From Epinephelus fuscoguttatus (lineage: Eukaryota; Chordata; Actinopteri; Perciformes; Serranidae), in NCBI RefSeq assembly GCF_011397635.1, contig NC_064772.1:16445035-16509034 (forward strand): a stretch of 64,000 nucleotides of DNA, read 5' to 3'. Shown in pieces: positions 36,100 to 49,622 of the stretch (positions are counted from its first letter, which is position 1; each line of letters starts with the position of its first letter). The position numbers and the translations under genes are program-made. The notes beneath the pieces were generated by a model. That model was not told the DNA's origin and did no database searches. It saw only the letters and a list, made by a program, of their open reading frames with translations.

Positions 36100-39000
36100 C
36101 TGGGGAGAATTGAGAAAAAAGAATCTTACTTAGGTGCCCTGCCAGAACAAGGGATAAGCTGCCTGCCTTTTAGTCTCCTCAACCAGAATGCCACAGGGAC
36201 TGAGACTAATGTCCAGGTACACATCCGAGCCAAACTCCTGAATTCTGCACCTGGAAACACCTCAGCTGCAGCAGCTGGAGGTGACGGTTGCCAGTGGTGT
36301 GTTAATTTTCTGCAGGAAGCTGTGCCTCTGTCCCAAATTGGCAATAGTGGAGCAAGGAGATATTGCCAAAGACTAAAATCAGGTCCAGCTGAACCAAAAA
36401 CATACCAAACATCTAACTAAATACTGCACTTCAAAATTCTCATAAATCAAAAAAAAAATAAATAACACAACAGGAATTACTTCCAAACATCCCATTGCTT
36501 TTCCTCAGGTGATAAAAAACAAAAATCCACTAATGCATGCAGTTAAATATGGCACCATCATTTATTTACAAAAAGAGCTTGAATTATTAATCAAAATGTA
36601 CATTTAATACATTTTTCAAACTTTCTTTCATCCTCTAACAACGCCTCATTTTATATTTAATAAGAATACATTTACACACTCTAATCCTGAAAGTTCCTGC
36701 AACTTTACGTGACACGTAATTCTGACTTCACATGTACTCTACGCTTTTTAGCAAGTCACAGTAAGAATGGAGAATGAAGCTTTTTATAAAAACACTGCTG
36801 GCTGGCGGCTCAATGACTCTGTCAGGTGCTTTGGTCTGTGATAGGAGCAGATACTGTGGATGCTATTAGAATCAGATATGACGGAGATGATTGTTCTATA
36901 TTTGACAGTAAAAAGATTCCTCTCATGTCTGTTACGTTTGTGGTTTTTGGCGGGCTGTCCTGATGCACTGCCACTTTATCTTTATTTTATTCAGATGTTT
37001 TTATGACAACTGATACTAAGATTAATCCTCGTGTGCTGAAAATGACTAAAACTTTGGTTCAGTTTATTGATTTAATTTACTGTTACTGAACTGACCTCAC
37101 CAAAAGTGGATTTTTGAAATCAACACCAACATTGATAATTGAGAGTTTAAAAAAAATCTGCTAATGATATATACATATAGAAGCAGATATGTGTTCATCA
37201 ATCACGTGTACTCCGTGAAACTTTTAGTGCCATCACTTTACTGAATAATTTATTTAGGAAAAATCTTTTAAAATAACTGTGTATCTCTGCAAAACCTTGA
37301 ATGAAAATTTCTGTTAATTTAATGTTTTTGCATTTCATTTAAATTAGGATATTTGACCTTCATTTCCAGTTTGTTATTTTACTGTTTTTGTTTTGTTTTT
37401 TACAGTGATAATATCAGCACACATTTTTGATAAGGATCCATTACATTTGATTAATGATTGTAACTTTGACAATGCAAACGCACCAAAGTTCAGGCTTTAA
37501 TAAGTAAATGTTTTTTTGTAAATATTTCAATGCTGCTTTGTATTTCTGGTGATTTACAAGTTACATGACTAATTAATGGACTTTATGAACACCACCCTGA
37601 CAGTTAATATTCACCAGTAATGTCTTCAAAACTTGAAGTGATGCAACCTAATCCGACTGAATAGATTTTAGTCTTGATTTGTTTTTGTTTTTTTTGCTTG
37701 TTGTTTGGCAATTTTGACACTGAACACATAGATTGTGTATATTCTATTTAAAGTATAAATACACCATTACCAGCTGCACTTTCTGACTCTCTCTTATCGT
37801 TATTGTTTACTACAGTCATTCTATGATGCTACTAACCAAGAAAAGTCTTTCATCGTTGTCATGTTATAGCCTCATTTTATTTTCCTTTTAATAACAATTT
37901 TAAATTGTACGTCCTCAAATTTTTTCACATGGTAGAGAAAATAGTACTGAATTTTGTTATTTTTCCAAAGTATTGTATAGACGTTGGCAATTCAACTATC
38001 GTGACAATGCTATTTGACAAGCTGACAACAAACATGGGAAGAAAGATTAAGGATGATATGTGATAAAGCTTCAACACACGCTGAGTACTTCAACTTTTTT
38101 AATGAAAGGACTGCTTTTTAATGGGTGTCTCTGTGTGAGATTCCTGTTTGTGAGACTAAGTCGTCTTGCTGTGACCTTGGTCGTCTTGTATATTTGCAGT
38201 TCATTCTGTAGTTTCTCTCTCTGTACTTTGTCAGGATTTTTTTCTCTTATTTGATAGCAAATAATACAGAGGCAGCATAATATGAAGGGAGAGAAAAGAT
38301 TGATGACAGAACAGAGGTGGACTGCACCCAGGGACAATGTGACTATACGGTCAGCGTCTAAGATGCCTAGGTCATGAGGACCCACCCTCAGGTCTCTTTT
38401 GCAAATCTTGATCTAACAGAGATGTCCAGAATAAATAGCAATTAAATTTAAGTTAAAATCTTCATTAAACATTACGTCAGTTAACAGAGGAAGATTTCTT
38501 ACAATAGCTGCTTCTAAGCTCTGATTTCCAAACATTTAAGCAATTTTAATATTGCAATAATACAATGGTTACCAACAATATAAAAGATATAATCAAAGTG
38601 CATTAATAGTGAGAGGTGATTTGCTCTCTAAATAAACTTTATGCCAGTATAATCTCCATTTCCATGGTAATCCATGGGGTCTGTCTGATAACGTCAGTAG
38701 ACGTAATGAACCTAGTTTATTCCTCCAGCAAATAGGCCGACCCTAACGACCAAACAGAGACGATTTCTAGTCACTGTAGAGTCTGACAGCTTGAGCTAAC
38801 ATTAATGCTGTGTAGAGATGGTGGAATTTCCCAAACTGAATAGACATATAAATATAAAACTGCCTTGCAAACTCAATATTGTTGTAACAAAGATATTTGC
38901 TGATTTTTTTCTCTATGACAGATTTAGCTACTTTAACTTCACATGGGCTATTTTTAAGACAGCGCCTTGTCGCTGATTCACCAGCACAGTGGATGTGATC

Positions 39001-42000
39001 AAACATTTCCAATACCAGTTAACTCCAGAGCACTGTAAAGCTCCAAAGTCAAAATGTATTGAAAAAAGACGGATGAAAACATTCTCGAAAATTCATAACA
39101 TGTTTTTATCTAATGAAATATTCTACTTAGATCCATATTTGTTGGCGTATAGGCTTTCAAAGACAACATTTTCACTGCGGTCACAAAACTGTTTGCTCTC
39201 CGGCTTGCTGCACACGAGGGAGACACACGCCTGTATTAACAGAGCGGTCTAACAGCAACATAAATGATATTCATTAAAGAAAGTTGATTTAATAATAATA
39301 AAAAAAAGAGTTGTGTTAATATCATAGCTCCAGGTTTTTGATTCAGCTCTGGGAGTGTTGATGTTGCCAGTGAAATGGAGTAATTGTGATCACTATCTAA
39401 ATGTTGTGCTTACCAGTCAGATTACCTGTTTGGATCTACTTGTCATATAATATTAAATAAATAAGTGAACATGAGTTAGCTGAATGTGTTTCTGGGACAA
39501 ACGTGAGTATGTGAATGCTTTTAGTAAAACAACTCCTGAGCTGACAGCAGCCCTGACGGAGAGACAGCAGAGATCTACTCTGCTCTCTGTGGAACAAACA
39601 ATGCACACGAGACGTTTTTAATGGCGAGGTGAGCTGCTGCAGACAACAACCGTGAGGGAGAGATGACCAATGCGTGCACGAACTTCCTCTGCTTCTACAC
39701 CTCGTTTGGTGCATTCCGACTTGTCGACAGGCGGTATTATTTATAACCTCCTCCTAAACAGTGGAAAGAGGAGGGCTCCATACTGCGGGGAATACATTAG
39801 TAAATATGAGGAGTCACCAGAGACAGGACATTTCATGGATCAACAGGAACCGCAGATACTAAAATGAGTTGAGAGCTGCTCAGCTGGGGTATGCACTCCC
39901 TCCTCTAGTGCATCAGCGCGTGGGAGAAATGGCCCTGAATGCACCTCCAGCCTCTCTTCTTAAAAGTACCTCAGGAGCCTGCTTAGACATGCTGTGTGTT
40001 TAGGCCTGAGTTACAGTTTGCCTGAAGGTCTGCAGCGGTGAACCAGAGACTTTAAGAGGTATGTGCTTAAAATCAGGGCTGGATGATACGCATCCCTTAA
40101 AATCTACAGTGTAATTATCAGATTTAGCTCAATAACAATAAAAATAAATTTTTATTATTATTATTTTTTATTATTATTATAATTTTTACACACCTGCACG
40201 TCACTTTTCTAATGTTGGTTCACTTCTGATATGTTTGTACTGCTGATTGGTAAAAAGTCACTGGTTCATGTAGCTACTGTCTGTTTATAGACATTTATTT
40301 AAACCTGTCAGGAAGGAATACCTGATATAAAACACAATAAGAGAGAAATATATCTTTTTAGCTGTAAGAGATTTTGCGACACTGTTTAAATTGTGGTGTC
40401 TATCCTCTTAGTATCTCTGGTTGTTACAGTAAAGACTTACGGTCCCTAACCTTTTTCAATAAGGGCCCCTGACTGACATATTTTATAGATATTTCGTATT
40501 ATATTCAATGCTTAACAACAACAGTATACAGATCAACTGATAAACTGTAAAATGAATCCAACAGTGAACTGCAGGATGTTTGTGTAAAACAAGCAGATTA
40601 TTTCCAGTGAATGTCACATCAGAGATGAGTTTTTTGATAGATTTATGAACATTGTAAACAATTCTCTGTATTTTTAGGTTTTATTTGTAACAATCATATA
40701 CATTTCATAGGCCTCTTTTCGACAAATTCAGTGTTTTCTTCTCCCTGACACTTGGTCATTGTCCTATTGTTGTTTTAACTGCAGGACGAGGCTGTTAAGC
40801 AGACACAGACTGAGACTGAGAAATTGTTTCTAAGTTTAGGTCTACATCTTGAGTAATGCTCTAAACTTTAAAAAATAACGAATTTAGTTTTCTTCACATA
40901 CGTGAATGAAATGCTGAGATATAGGCCTACTGTATATTTTTTTAATACGTTTTCTTACACCCCTTAAAGTCAAAAAGGTTTTGCGACCCCCCGAGAATCC
41001 TTGGTGACCCCTAAAGGGGTCCCCAGTTTGGGAACATGTTGTATAGACTATTGTGGGAAATGTCATTGATATTAAATGCTATTTATTGACATAAGATAAC
41101 ATATACTGTAATATTTTATCCATATCACTTAATCAGACAGTCACATACTCATGTTAGATACTTGATACCTGATTTAGGTATTAATTTTGATAATTTTAGA
41201 CTGTATTTTATCAGGCAAAGTTCATGTAAGGCCTCTGTTTGGCTTATTTTTGTTTAATAGAAAAAGAACTTTGTAGAAAAGCATTTTTAGATTGTGTTGT
41301 TTTAGTACAATATTGACAAATTCTGAATGTTAACCTGTCTGATTGAAACATTTGGATCTGTAAAACATTCATAACATCAGTGTGTTTATTGTCTAGCTCA
41401 ACTTAGAGCTGCTGATAAAATATAAGATTATGTTTTTATAGGCTGGTCATGTTTATTTATGCTGGGTCAAATATGTCTGTTCAAGAGATACCTGATGAGG
41501 ACATTTATAACATCTTTATAATGGTGCACTGAATCCTGGCAGTGAGAAAACACTAATTATGGTGAGTTATTAACATTTTTCATTTTCAATTGTGTAATTA
41601 AAATGAGAAATGTGTGACAGTTTCGACATTTTTTATATTCATATTAGCTAAACTGAGCCAGATTTGAGCCAGGAGAGGACACACTGGCACATCATTGGTT
41701 TGATGATGCCCTCTTGTAATGCCCGTGCCTGTTAAGATAAACTAATAAAGTGCCTGGAAACATACTGAGCAATGAAAGCAGACAAGATGGAAGCATCTGT
41801 CAGTGTCTGTTCACTGTCTGGGTTCAGAGCTGGAGCCCCAGAGCTAACGTGACGTCCCGCTTCTCCTCAAACTTCATGTCCGTGTTGATGTTAACTAAAC
41901 TAAAGCATGTGAAGTTTGCCCCTCTACTTAAAACATCAGGATGTCATGTCCAATGTCATACAAACAAAAAAATTGTCTTAACGGCATGAATAACAGCCCA

Positions 42001-45000
42001 CAGAGTGTTTATTTTTGAAGCTAATGGCTTTTAATGTATGTTATAAATATTTGAATTATGCCTGGCCGTAAATATTTCATGTGTGATTTCAAGACTTTAA
42101 ACATTAGTCAGAGATGGCTGGGCCTCATAAGAACCCCAGCTCCTGTACTGTTTCACATTTTATCGGCTGTTTGATGTTGATGTGATGAAATTTTTAAAAG
42201 TGCGTGGCAGCGCCGTGTCACATAAACAGTACAGGTCATCAGCAGCGCACATGTAGAGGGACATTAAAATTAATACAGGACTGAGAACTGAAAACAGAAA
42301 CGAATAAAGATTGATGCAAAACAGGCCACGGTTAGATTTTACAAGATATTTAACATTAACTTCCATTTGTCAACTTAGTTATTAACGTTAGACTTTAAAT
42401 TGTTTTTAGCATTGTAGAATAATTTATTTTACTATTTGGTTCTCTTTAAAAATAATATTTGGACATGATGTAGCCCGATTATTCTGACTTGAAAGGGAAA
42501 CGTGGCTCATTTGGCGTTTTCATGCAAAACGTAAGTCAAGTGGAAAAACAGGAGGGATGAAACACTGATTGTCTGATTGTCTCATGAATATATAATGCCC
42601 CATTTATGACTAAACTGTCCTGGTGGCAGCTGTAAAACATGGCAATCTTATTAACAGATCATTGCCATCAAGCTCTCTCATGTTCAGGCGGAGTAGGTGG
42701 CGTCGGGCCTTAGTAATAATTAAATGCTTTAAGTGCTTCGTGTAATACTTGTGTATGTATTTTGCATAAGTAACGCGCGGCTGTCATGTCAGCGAGTGAA
42801 AGAGATGGGAGAGGCAGAAGCGTAAGTACAGACATGAGAGCTTCGTTTGTCAGGGTGGTAATAGTCAATTATGTATTTTAATATCTTAATAATGTCTGTT
42901 AAAACACGAAAAAGAAAAAGAGATGGCACCAGACAGCTCAGTGAGGCTGCATGACTTTATCTGCTTTCATCTGACAGATTTAGGACATGTTGATCAGAAA
43001 TAATGAGCCATTTATTGTTAGAGTTTTTCCCCTCTTTGTTTGCTCTTACCTGCAGATGGCAGACTGGCTGTATGCCGGCCCCTCAGCGGCACTGAGCGCC
43101 TGGCCCACCTGAGTCTGTGTCAGGCCCAGGGACAGCCGGCGGATCTTGAATGCTTTGGCGAATTCACGAATCTCCTCCAGGTTGACCCCGTCCACCTCGC
43201 TGGGGGCGGTCTGCGGGTCTATAATACAACACACACATCTCATTTTATTAGCCCTCTGCTCCTCTGTCGCTTACCTCATTTTCCAGAGTGAATGAAGCAA
43301 ACATCCAGACATATGTGATCATGAACGTCTCTAAACAACTTTAAAAAAAATAGTCCAGCTCGGGGTCAGGATTTATTATTTCTCTCTGCCCCTCTGCTGT
43401 ACACTACATGTATCTAAGAGATGTTTGGAAGACTAAATCCATCTGAGGTGTGAATGCAGGCGTGTCATGGCTCTGACTTGCAAGTGTAAATCTTTAATCT
43501 CACATACAAAAGCATATGGACAAGACCACATGACACAGAGCTTGTTGATTCAATAGATGGATCGATGTTGAGCAGATAGATACTGTGTGTCTGTTTCTTG
43601 TATCTCATCTGTATGAATACACATATATTCTAAAGTTGGCGCTCCGAAATAAACATTAAAGAATATATAAAGACATTACTTCATCCATCTGACCCTATGT
43701 GAAGACAGTTCGGGCCTTCAAACCTCCAGCGAGCCTCAAACACAAACGATACCCGGCTCCAGCCCAACAGAGAAAACTCTTTATACAAAGAAATGCTGTT
43801 CGTGAATCTCCCCATTTGAGCAGATCTGAAAAAACTTCAGTGAAGCATTTTGAAGAATTTCCCTGCTAATAAAAAGTGATTTCACATTGTACATCAATGT
43901 CAGGTGCCCTGGCATCCTGCTTACTAAAGCAAAGTTTGTGCCTCTGAATTATTCATCTTGGTCATTATCAATGAATTATTAAAGGAATCCTCCAAGCGTA
44001 TTTAAGCAAAAATCTATGGGGCTGCCATCTCGTTGTGCCTCATAAGTGACGTGTAGCGTATGCGGCGTGCTCCAGACGTGTGAACACTTGGAAGATGAGG
44101 GACTGGAGACGACTAAATGGGAGGGATGAGCACTCACAGCTTCGGGTCCCATCATCTCCACATTGATGAGCATCTCTTCATCATTCCCAACAGAGTCTAT
44201 TTACTCAGTGGTTTGAAAGACTAATGGCACTCTCCAGCAACTGGTCTAACCTCTGGATCCATATTTGTCTTTAGACATGAAGTCACAACCCAAACATAAT
44301 TTAACATTTAAACCCTTCTAATCTATTTTGGAATAATGAACGGTGGAGTAAAGCCTGACAAAACAAACAGAGACGTAAATAAAATGTTTGAAAAGCCAAA
44401 TTAAAAAACAACTGAAACAATGGAGATAAATCAATATCTCCACCTCCAAAAGCTACTTTTCTTCACAGCAATAATACGCTAACAAGCCTAATAATTACAA
44501 CAGGACAATAGCAAGTTAAACACTCAATTTATCTGCTGAAAAGGAATATGAGAGAGAACACTGACATAAATTACGGGCAAAACTCATGTTATTAAATGCG
44601 AGTCCCACAATGAAGTCAAGCTTTTGTCTTTTTGTTTTCTTTTGTTGAAATGTTCATAATCAACCTGAAATAGACTAAATGAAGTTTGAAGTTGTGACCA
44701 ACTATTCTAGAAGTTAGAAATCTCAACCCAATCAGTGGAATAAATGTTGGCATTGCACATTTCTGCAAAACACAGTAACTTTTGTGCATTATAATGTAGT
44801 GGATATGTTGGTAAAAAACAAAACAAAACACTTTTTGTGGTAGTATCCCTGCTGGAAATACAGCGATGTCTGTAAAAAACAACCGCTGTTCGTGGTGCTA
44901 TCCCCGCTGGAAATGTGGTAATGTCTCAGTAAAAAACAAATGCTTTACGTGGTGCTATCCCTGCTGGAAATGCAGCAATGTCAAACTAAAAAACAACTGA

Positions 45001-48000
45001 TTTTCGTGGCACTATTCTGTCAGGAGATGCAGTAATGTCTCTGTAAAAAACACCCATTTTGGTGGCTACAGATCTGCTGGAAATGCAGCGATGTCTTGGT
45101 AAAAAACACACCACTTTTTGTGGCACTACCTTGTCTGGAAAAGCTGCAATGTTTCAATAAAAACGGCTGCTGTCCGTGGTACTATCCTGGCTGGTAGACT
45201 CACAAGTCAGTCTTTAGACGCTTTTCTTAACTAAAGACTGATGTCTTTCTCCCTGATTTTGTGTTTAGATGGGCGGTTTAAAAAAACTCCTCACGTTGCA
45301 GAACCAATAGTAAATCTGCAGGGCGGTCCTTCGGTGGCTCGCTGAACTCTTGTGCTCGTAAACATAGTCTGACTGCATTAAAAGTTTTAAACAAAGTCGC
45401 TGTAAGTCCTTCATTTCCACAATCTTGTGGACTGAGCACACGTTTGATAAAACGGAGTTAAATCTCTCTGCATCCATTTTCAAGCTCTCTGTGTGTTTGT
45501 TTCCTTGCGGACGAGAAATGGGGGAGCGCACATTTCCAGGAGGGCGTGTCCTTTTCAAAAATGCAAGAGGCGTTGCTTTGTTGCTGGCCGTTTTCTCCGG
45601 TGTGTTAAACACACTTTAGAAAGGAGTATCCCCAGACTATCAGAAGGCGGAGATCTCTGATTGTCTGGTGGCGAGACTACCTGGCTGGAAACATAGCGAT
45701 ATCTGTAAAAAAACAACCGCTTTTTGTGATACTATCCCCACTGGAAATGCAGCAATGTCTAACTAAACAACAACCGCTTTTCGTGGCACTATTCCATCAG
45801 GAGACACAGTGATGTCCCTGTAAAAAACACCCATGTTTGATGTCTAAAAATCTGCTGGAAATGCAGCGATGTCTTGGCAAAAAACAACCACTTTTTGTGG
45901 CCCTACCCCGTCTGGAAAGCTGCAATGTTTCAATAAATACAATTGCTGTTTGTGGAACTATCCTTGCTGGAAACGCAGCACCAAACCCACGTTTGGTGGC
46001 TAAAAATCAATCAGTAAAAAAACAAACATTTTTTGTGGTACTATCCCTGCTTGAAATACAGTGATGTTTGTAAAAAACAACTGCTGTTCGTGGTGCTATC
46101 CCCGCTGGAAATGTGGTAATGTCTCAGTAAAAAACAAATGCTTTACGTGGTGCTATCCCCGCTGGAAATGTATAAAACATCAACATTAACACCTGCTGGA
46201 ATCGCACCTCTTGATGACAAAGTCAGCTCAAACACTAGGTCACTTTAAACACAGTGATATGTAGGACTGCACAAAATATTGAAAATTTACCTTCGTTGCG
46301 ATATTAAGATGCACGATATAGGTATCACAAAGATGGCTTGAACGGCAATATAGTATATTTATAGTATATAGTATATAGTGTTTTGGATGTTATTAACATA
46401 CATACATATTACAAATCTGACACCTGTCCATCCGCTCACCCGCTCTCATCCCTGGCTCTCTGAAGCTCGGTGTGCCACAGTTTCCTGGTATCGCTGGTAG
46501 ACAATGACCTTGTATTTTAAGGTTCATAAAATACATCTAAATTCACAAATATGTAGAATATTACCACAGACAGTCCTGTTATCTTACATCTAGGATGGTG
46601 TTTTACCATCCAGGGGATGCGCCACGTGTTTTCCCCCTGATAATGCTTCATTGTGACAATGTGACTGTGTTACTGATCGATGCTGTCCTGACTCATGTCT
46701 GATGATATTTAACTGCCAACAGAAAAAGAATATTCTCACCGGCAGCTGCCATTTTCTTACCATATATGTCATAGATGTCACACGAGACCTGTTTTGTTGT
46801 TGTTTCCTGTTTTGGTCATAGCTTTAATAAGTGAAAAGAAAACAAAAAAATCTTCTCAGAATGAAAGAGTTTAAGTATATCTCTGAAAATGTTGAACTAT
46901 TACATTTTTTTTTTAAATTTTAATTGATTATCACATATTATAATATATATCACATCTGATTGACCTTATAGTGGGTTGATGATGTTGGTGCTCTCTAAAC
47001 TCGGTTAAAAAACACAAATGTTATTGGAGACCCACTCAAACGACCAACACCATCAACATCATTGCATTTCTTTCTTTTTTTTATTCAGCTTGCATACATT
47101 GGCTATTCATTGTCTGTTGTCTATGTTGGCAGCGCAAACCTAAAGCAGAAAGACATCAAAGCTGTATCCTTCAATATTTATCACAAGTCATATCGTCATC
47201 CCAATATTCAAAGTTATCACATATCACATGCTTTTCTGAAACTGTGCAGCCCTAGTGATATATGTATGTATATATATATATGTATGAAATGTACATATGC
47301 AACGTATTTATCATCTCCTGTCCCTCTGCTGTGCTGTTTTAAAGCTGGTATTAACATACGATCTGTATCTGTATCCGTTATCTGGATGTGGACATCAGAT
47401 TCAAGGTTTTGTTTAATTTAAACTGGGTATTAATGTGCATCCTTGTTATGTTAACTCTAATCACATGAGATCAGATATCACTGTAAATGTTTAGTTGCAT
47501 TTCTCTGGATAAATAAAAGTTAAAATAAAAACAAAGCCAAAGCAAAACACTGCTGACATTCCTCTTTCTCATTGACATTTTCCCCATCTGATTATTTTTA
47601 AATAACAGTAACAGACATTCTCAGCTTTTTAATCTGTTTCTGGCACTTTTGTTTGTGGCCAGCGAATGCAATGACATTTCATCTTCTCTGCTCGGCAGAC
47701 GACTCTGATTCTGTCATGGGATTTTCCTTTGTGTATGTATGCTGTAAGTGATATTGAGAGGAAGTGATATGGCTCGTACTCAGCATAAAGCATTAATTCT
47801 ATTTACTGCAGAACAGAGCCACCATGATTTTGTGCAGACTCAAAAATGGTTTATAAGATATTTTCCGAGCTACGAGTAAACACAAACTAAACACGGTGTC
47901 TACAACAAGTTGATCAATGGCGACTTGTTTTTTTATTAAATTCAGTGGCATTGTAGCTGCCTTTGAAATGAGTTTACATGGAGTTTAGGGGAATCGACTC

Positions 48001-49582
48001 TGACAAATGAAATTTATCTGAATAAAACAGAGTTTTTAAAGGCAATAGCTGCATGCTGACAGGCTGTGGCCCAGTGATTTATAAGGTTCTGCCAAAGGCC
48101 CACGCCTTGGGAGAATGAAACCTATGTTCATTAAACATAACACACGCCACTTTGGATCGTCTAATAAACCAAAGAACTGACAGTCAGGAAAAAATAAAAC
48201 AATCGTAGGAGGCAGGGATCAGTCAAAAGCTGTCCACACTGATAGTAATGGAGATACTGGGTGTCCGCCATGTTGGATTTTTTAAGGGACAGTTCACTGA
48301 AATTAGAAAAAGACATTTTTATTCTCTTACGTCTGGTGGTATCGAGCCATACAGATGGTTTTGGTTTTATTTTGAGATACCAGTCTCTGAGACTTTAGCC
48401 TCCAGCTCAAAACAGTGGAGCTAGGACTAGGCATTACACCGATATCTCAATGTGAGACTAAATATCGCCTTAGATTTTGGACGTCATTATATTGTATACT
48501 GTGTCCAATCTCTTACCATTAAATCAAAAATGATCAGAAGCTCAATTCTGAAATTGTTGTGTAAATAGTTTTCTAATAAATAATAAATAAAGCAACTTCT
48601 GATCAACCCATATCAATGTCAGGTTGAAATATAAACGTCTGGTTTGGCCCCACCCATTTTTTATTTAAACCCCTCCCACTTTGGATTAAACTCTGCCTAT
48701 TCCAAGTTTGAATACAGATAATTTAGTTGGCTAAACAGATATATACAAACAATATACAGATAGTGGTGTACTCGCTCATCCCTATCTTATGGCCAATGTA
48801 GCCATGTCTTGATATGTCTTATTCCTCTGTTCCATAGAGCGCCATTACTACGACTACCATTTATTGTGAGTAAATACCAATACCACATGCGTACTCCTGC
48901 TGCTGTACATTATTCGCCAGAGCATCATTATTAATCCGCTGTTAGCTCCTAACAAATCCACTATTTCCTCCTGTCTAGATAAAAGCTAAAAGCTATAGTG
49001 GTTTTAGGGAAATTATTTAGCCTTCTTTAAAAATGAAGGTATATATTTGTGACCCTTTTTGTATTTACCTCTTCACTAGAAACAAATTAGTTTGGGGCTG
49101 CATGGCTGGAAATCATGAGAGGTAAGTGAGAAAATGGGCGACCTAACCCTCTTTTCATGTGTTTTCTGTCTTTAACTACGTGTTTTTATTTATGCTGCTG
49201 CCCATCTTGGCCAGGTCTCCACTGAAAAAGAGATTATTTTTCTCAAGGGGACTCTCTTGGATAAATAAAGGTTAAATAAAAATAAATAAAATTTCATTGC
49301 ACATTCGCTGTCATATGATCATGATACAAGAGTCAGTGGACTTGTATAAACAGAGGAGGGTTACGGTTCTTTCTTCCGTGTATTTGAGGGCATGTTGTGT
49401 TTTTGTGAGCTGTGTCGGACACTTACTGCTGACCAGCTGCCCCACGCTGAGAGCCGAGGAAGAGGAGGAGGTGGAGGAGGAGGAAGAGGCCTGGTGGAGA
49501 GGACTCTGTCTGTGGGGCATGTGGAGCAGGTTGGGCTGAGACGATGCGGGGCCTGTCTGACCCTGCTGAGCCTGAGGCAGCT

Positions 49583-49622
<40 letters not shown>

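Larger units (their letters stand above)
36100..43049 (-). other. pou6f2 intron between POU-specific and terminal exons
   Basis: About 6.95 kb. No exon could be supported in it. It holds a (TTA)n run near 40157-40190, an interspersed repeat relic near 40.94-41.05 kb, and mostly AT-rich unique sequence. The stretch around 39.5-39.95 kb is more GC-rich and repeat-free, but no gene is apparent. Confidence 0.6.
43219..49426 (-). other. pou6f2 intron with minisatellite and transposon relics
   Basis: About 6.2 kb. It contains the ~57-bp minisatellite with its insert (44.82-46.17 kb), a TIR element (46.26-47.25 kb) and a dispersed repeat cluster (48.28-49.0 kb). Sequence at 47.6-48.15 kb is repeat-poor. 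No coding exon is recognisable. Confidence 0.6.

Noticed and set aside
35782..36420. 212-codon open frame on the plus strand
   Set aside because: It lies opposite the pou6f2 terminal exon and its intron edge; it is an antisense shadow of conserved coding DNA, with no family similarity.
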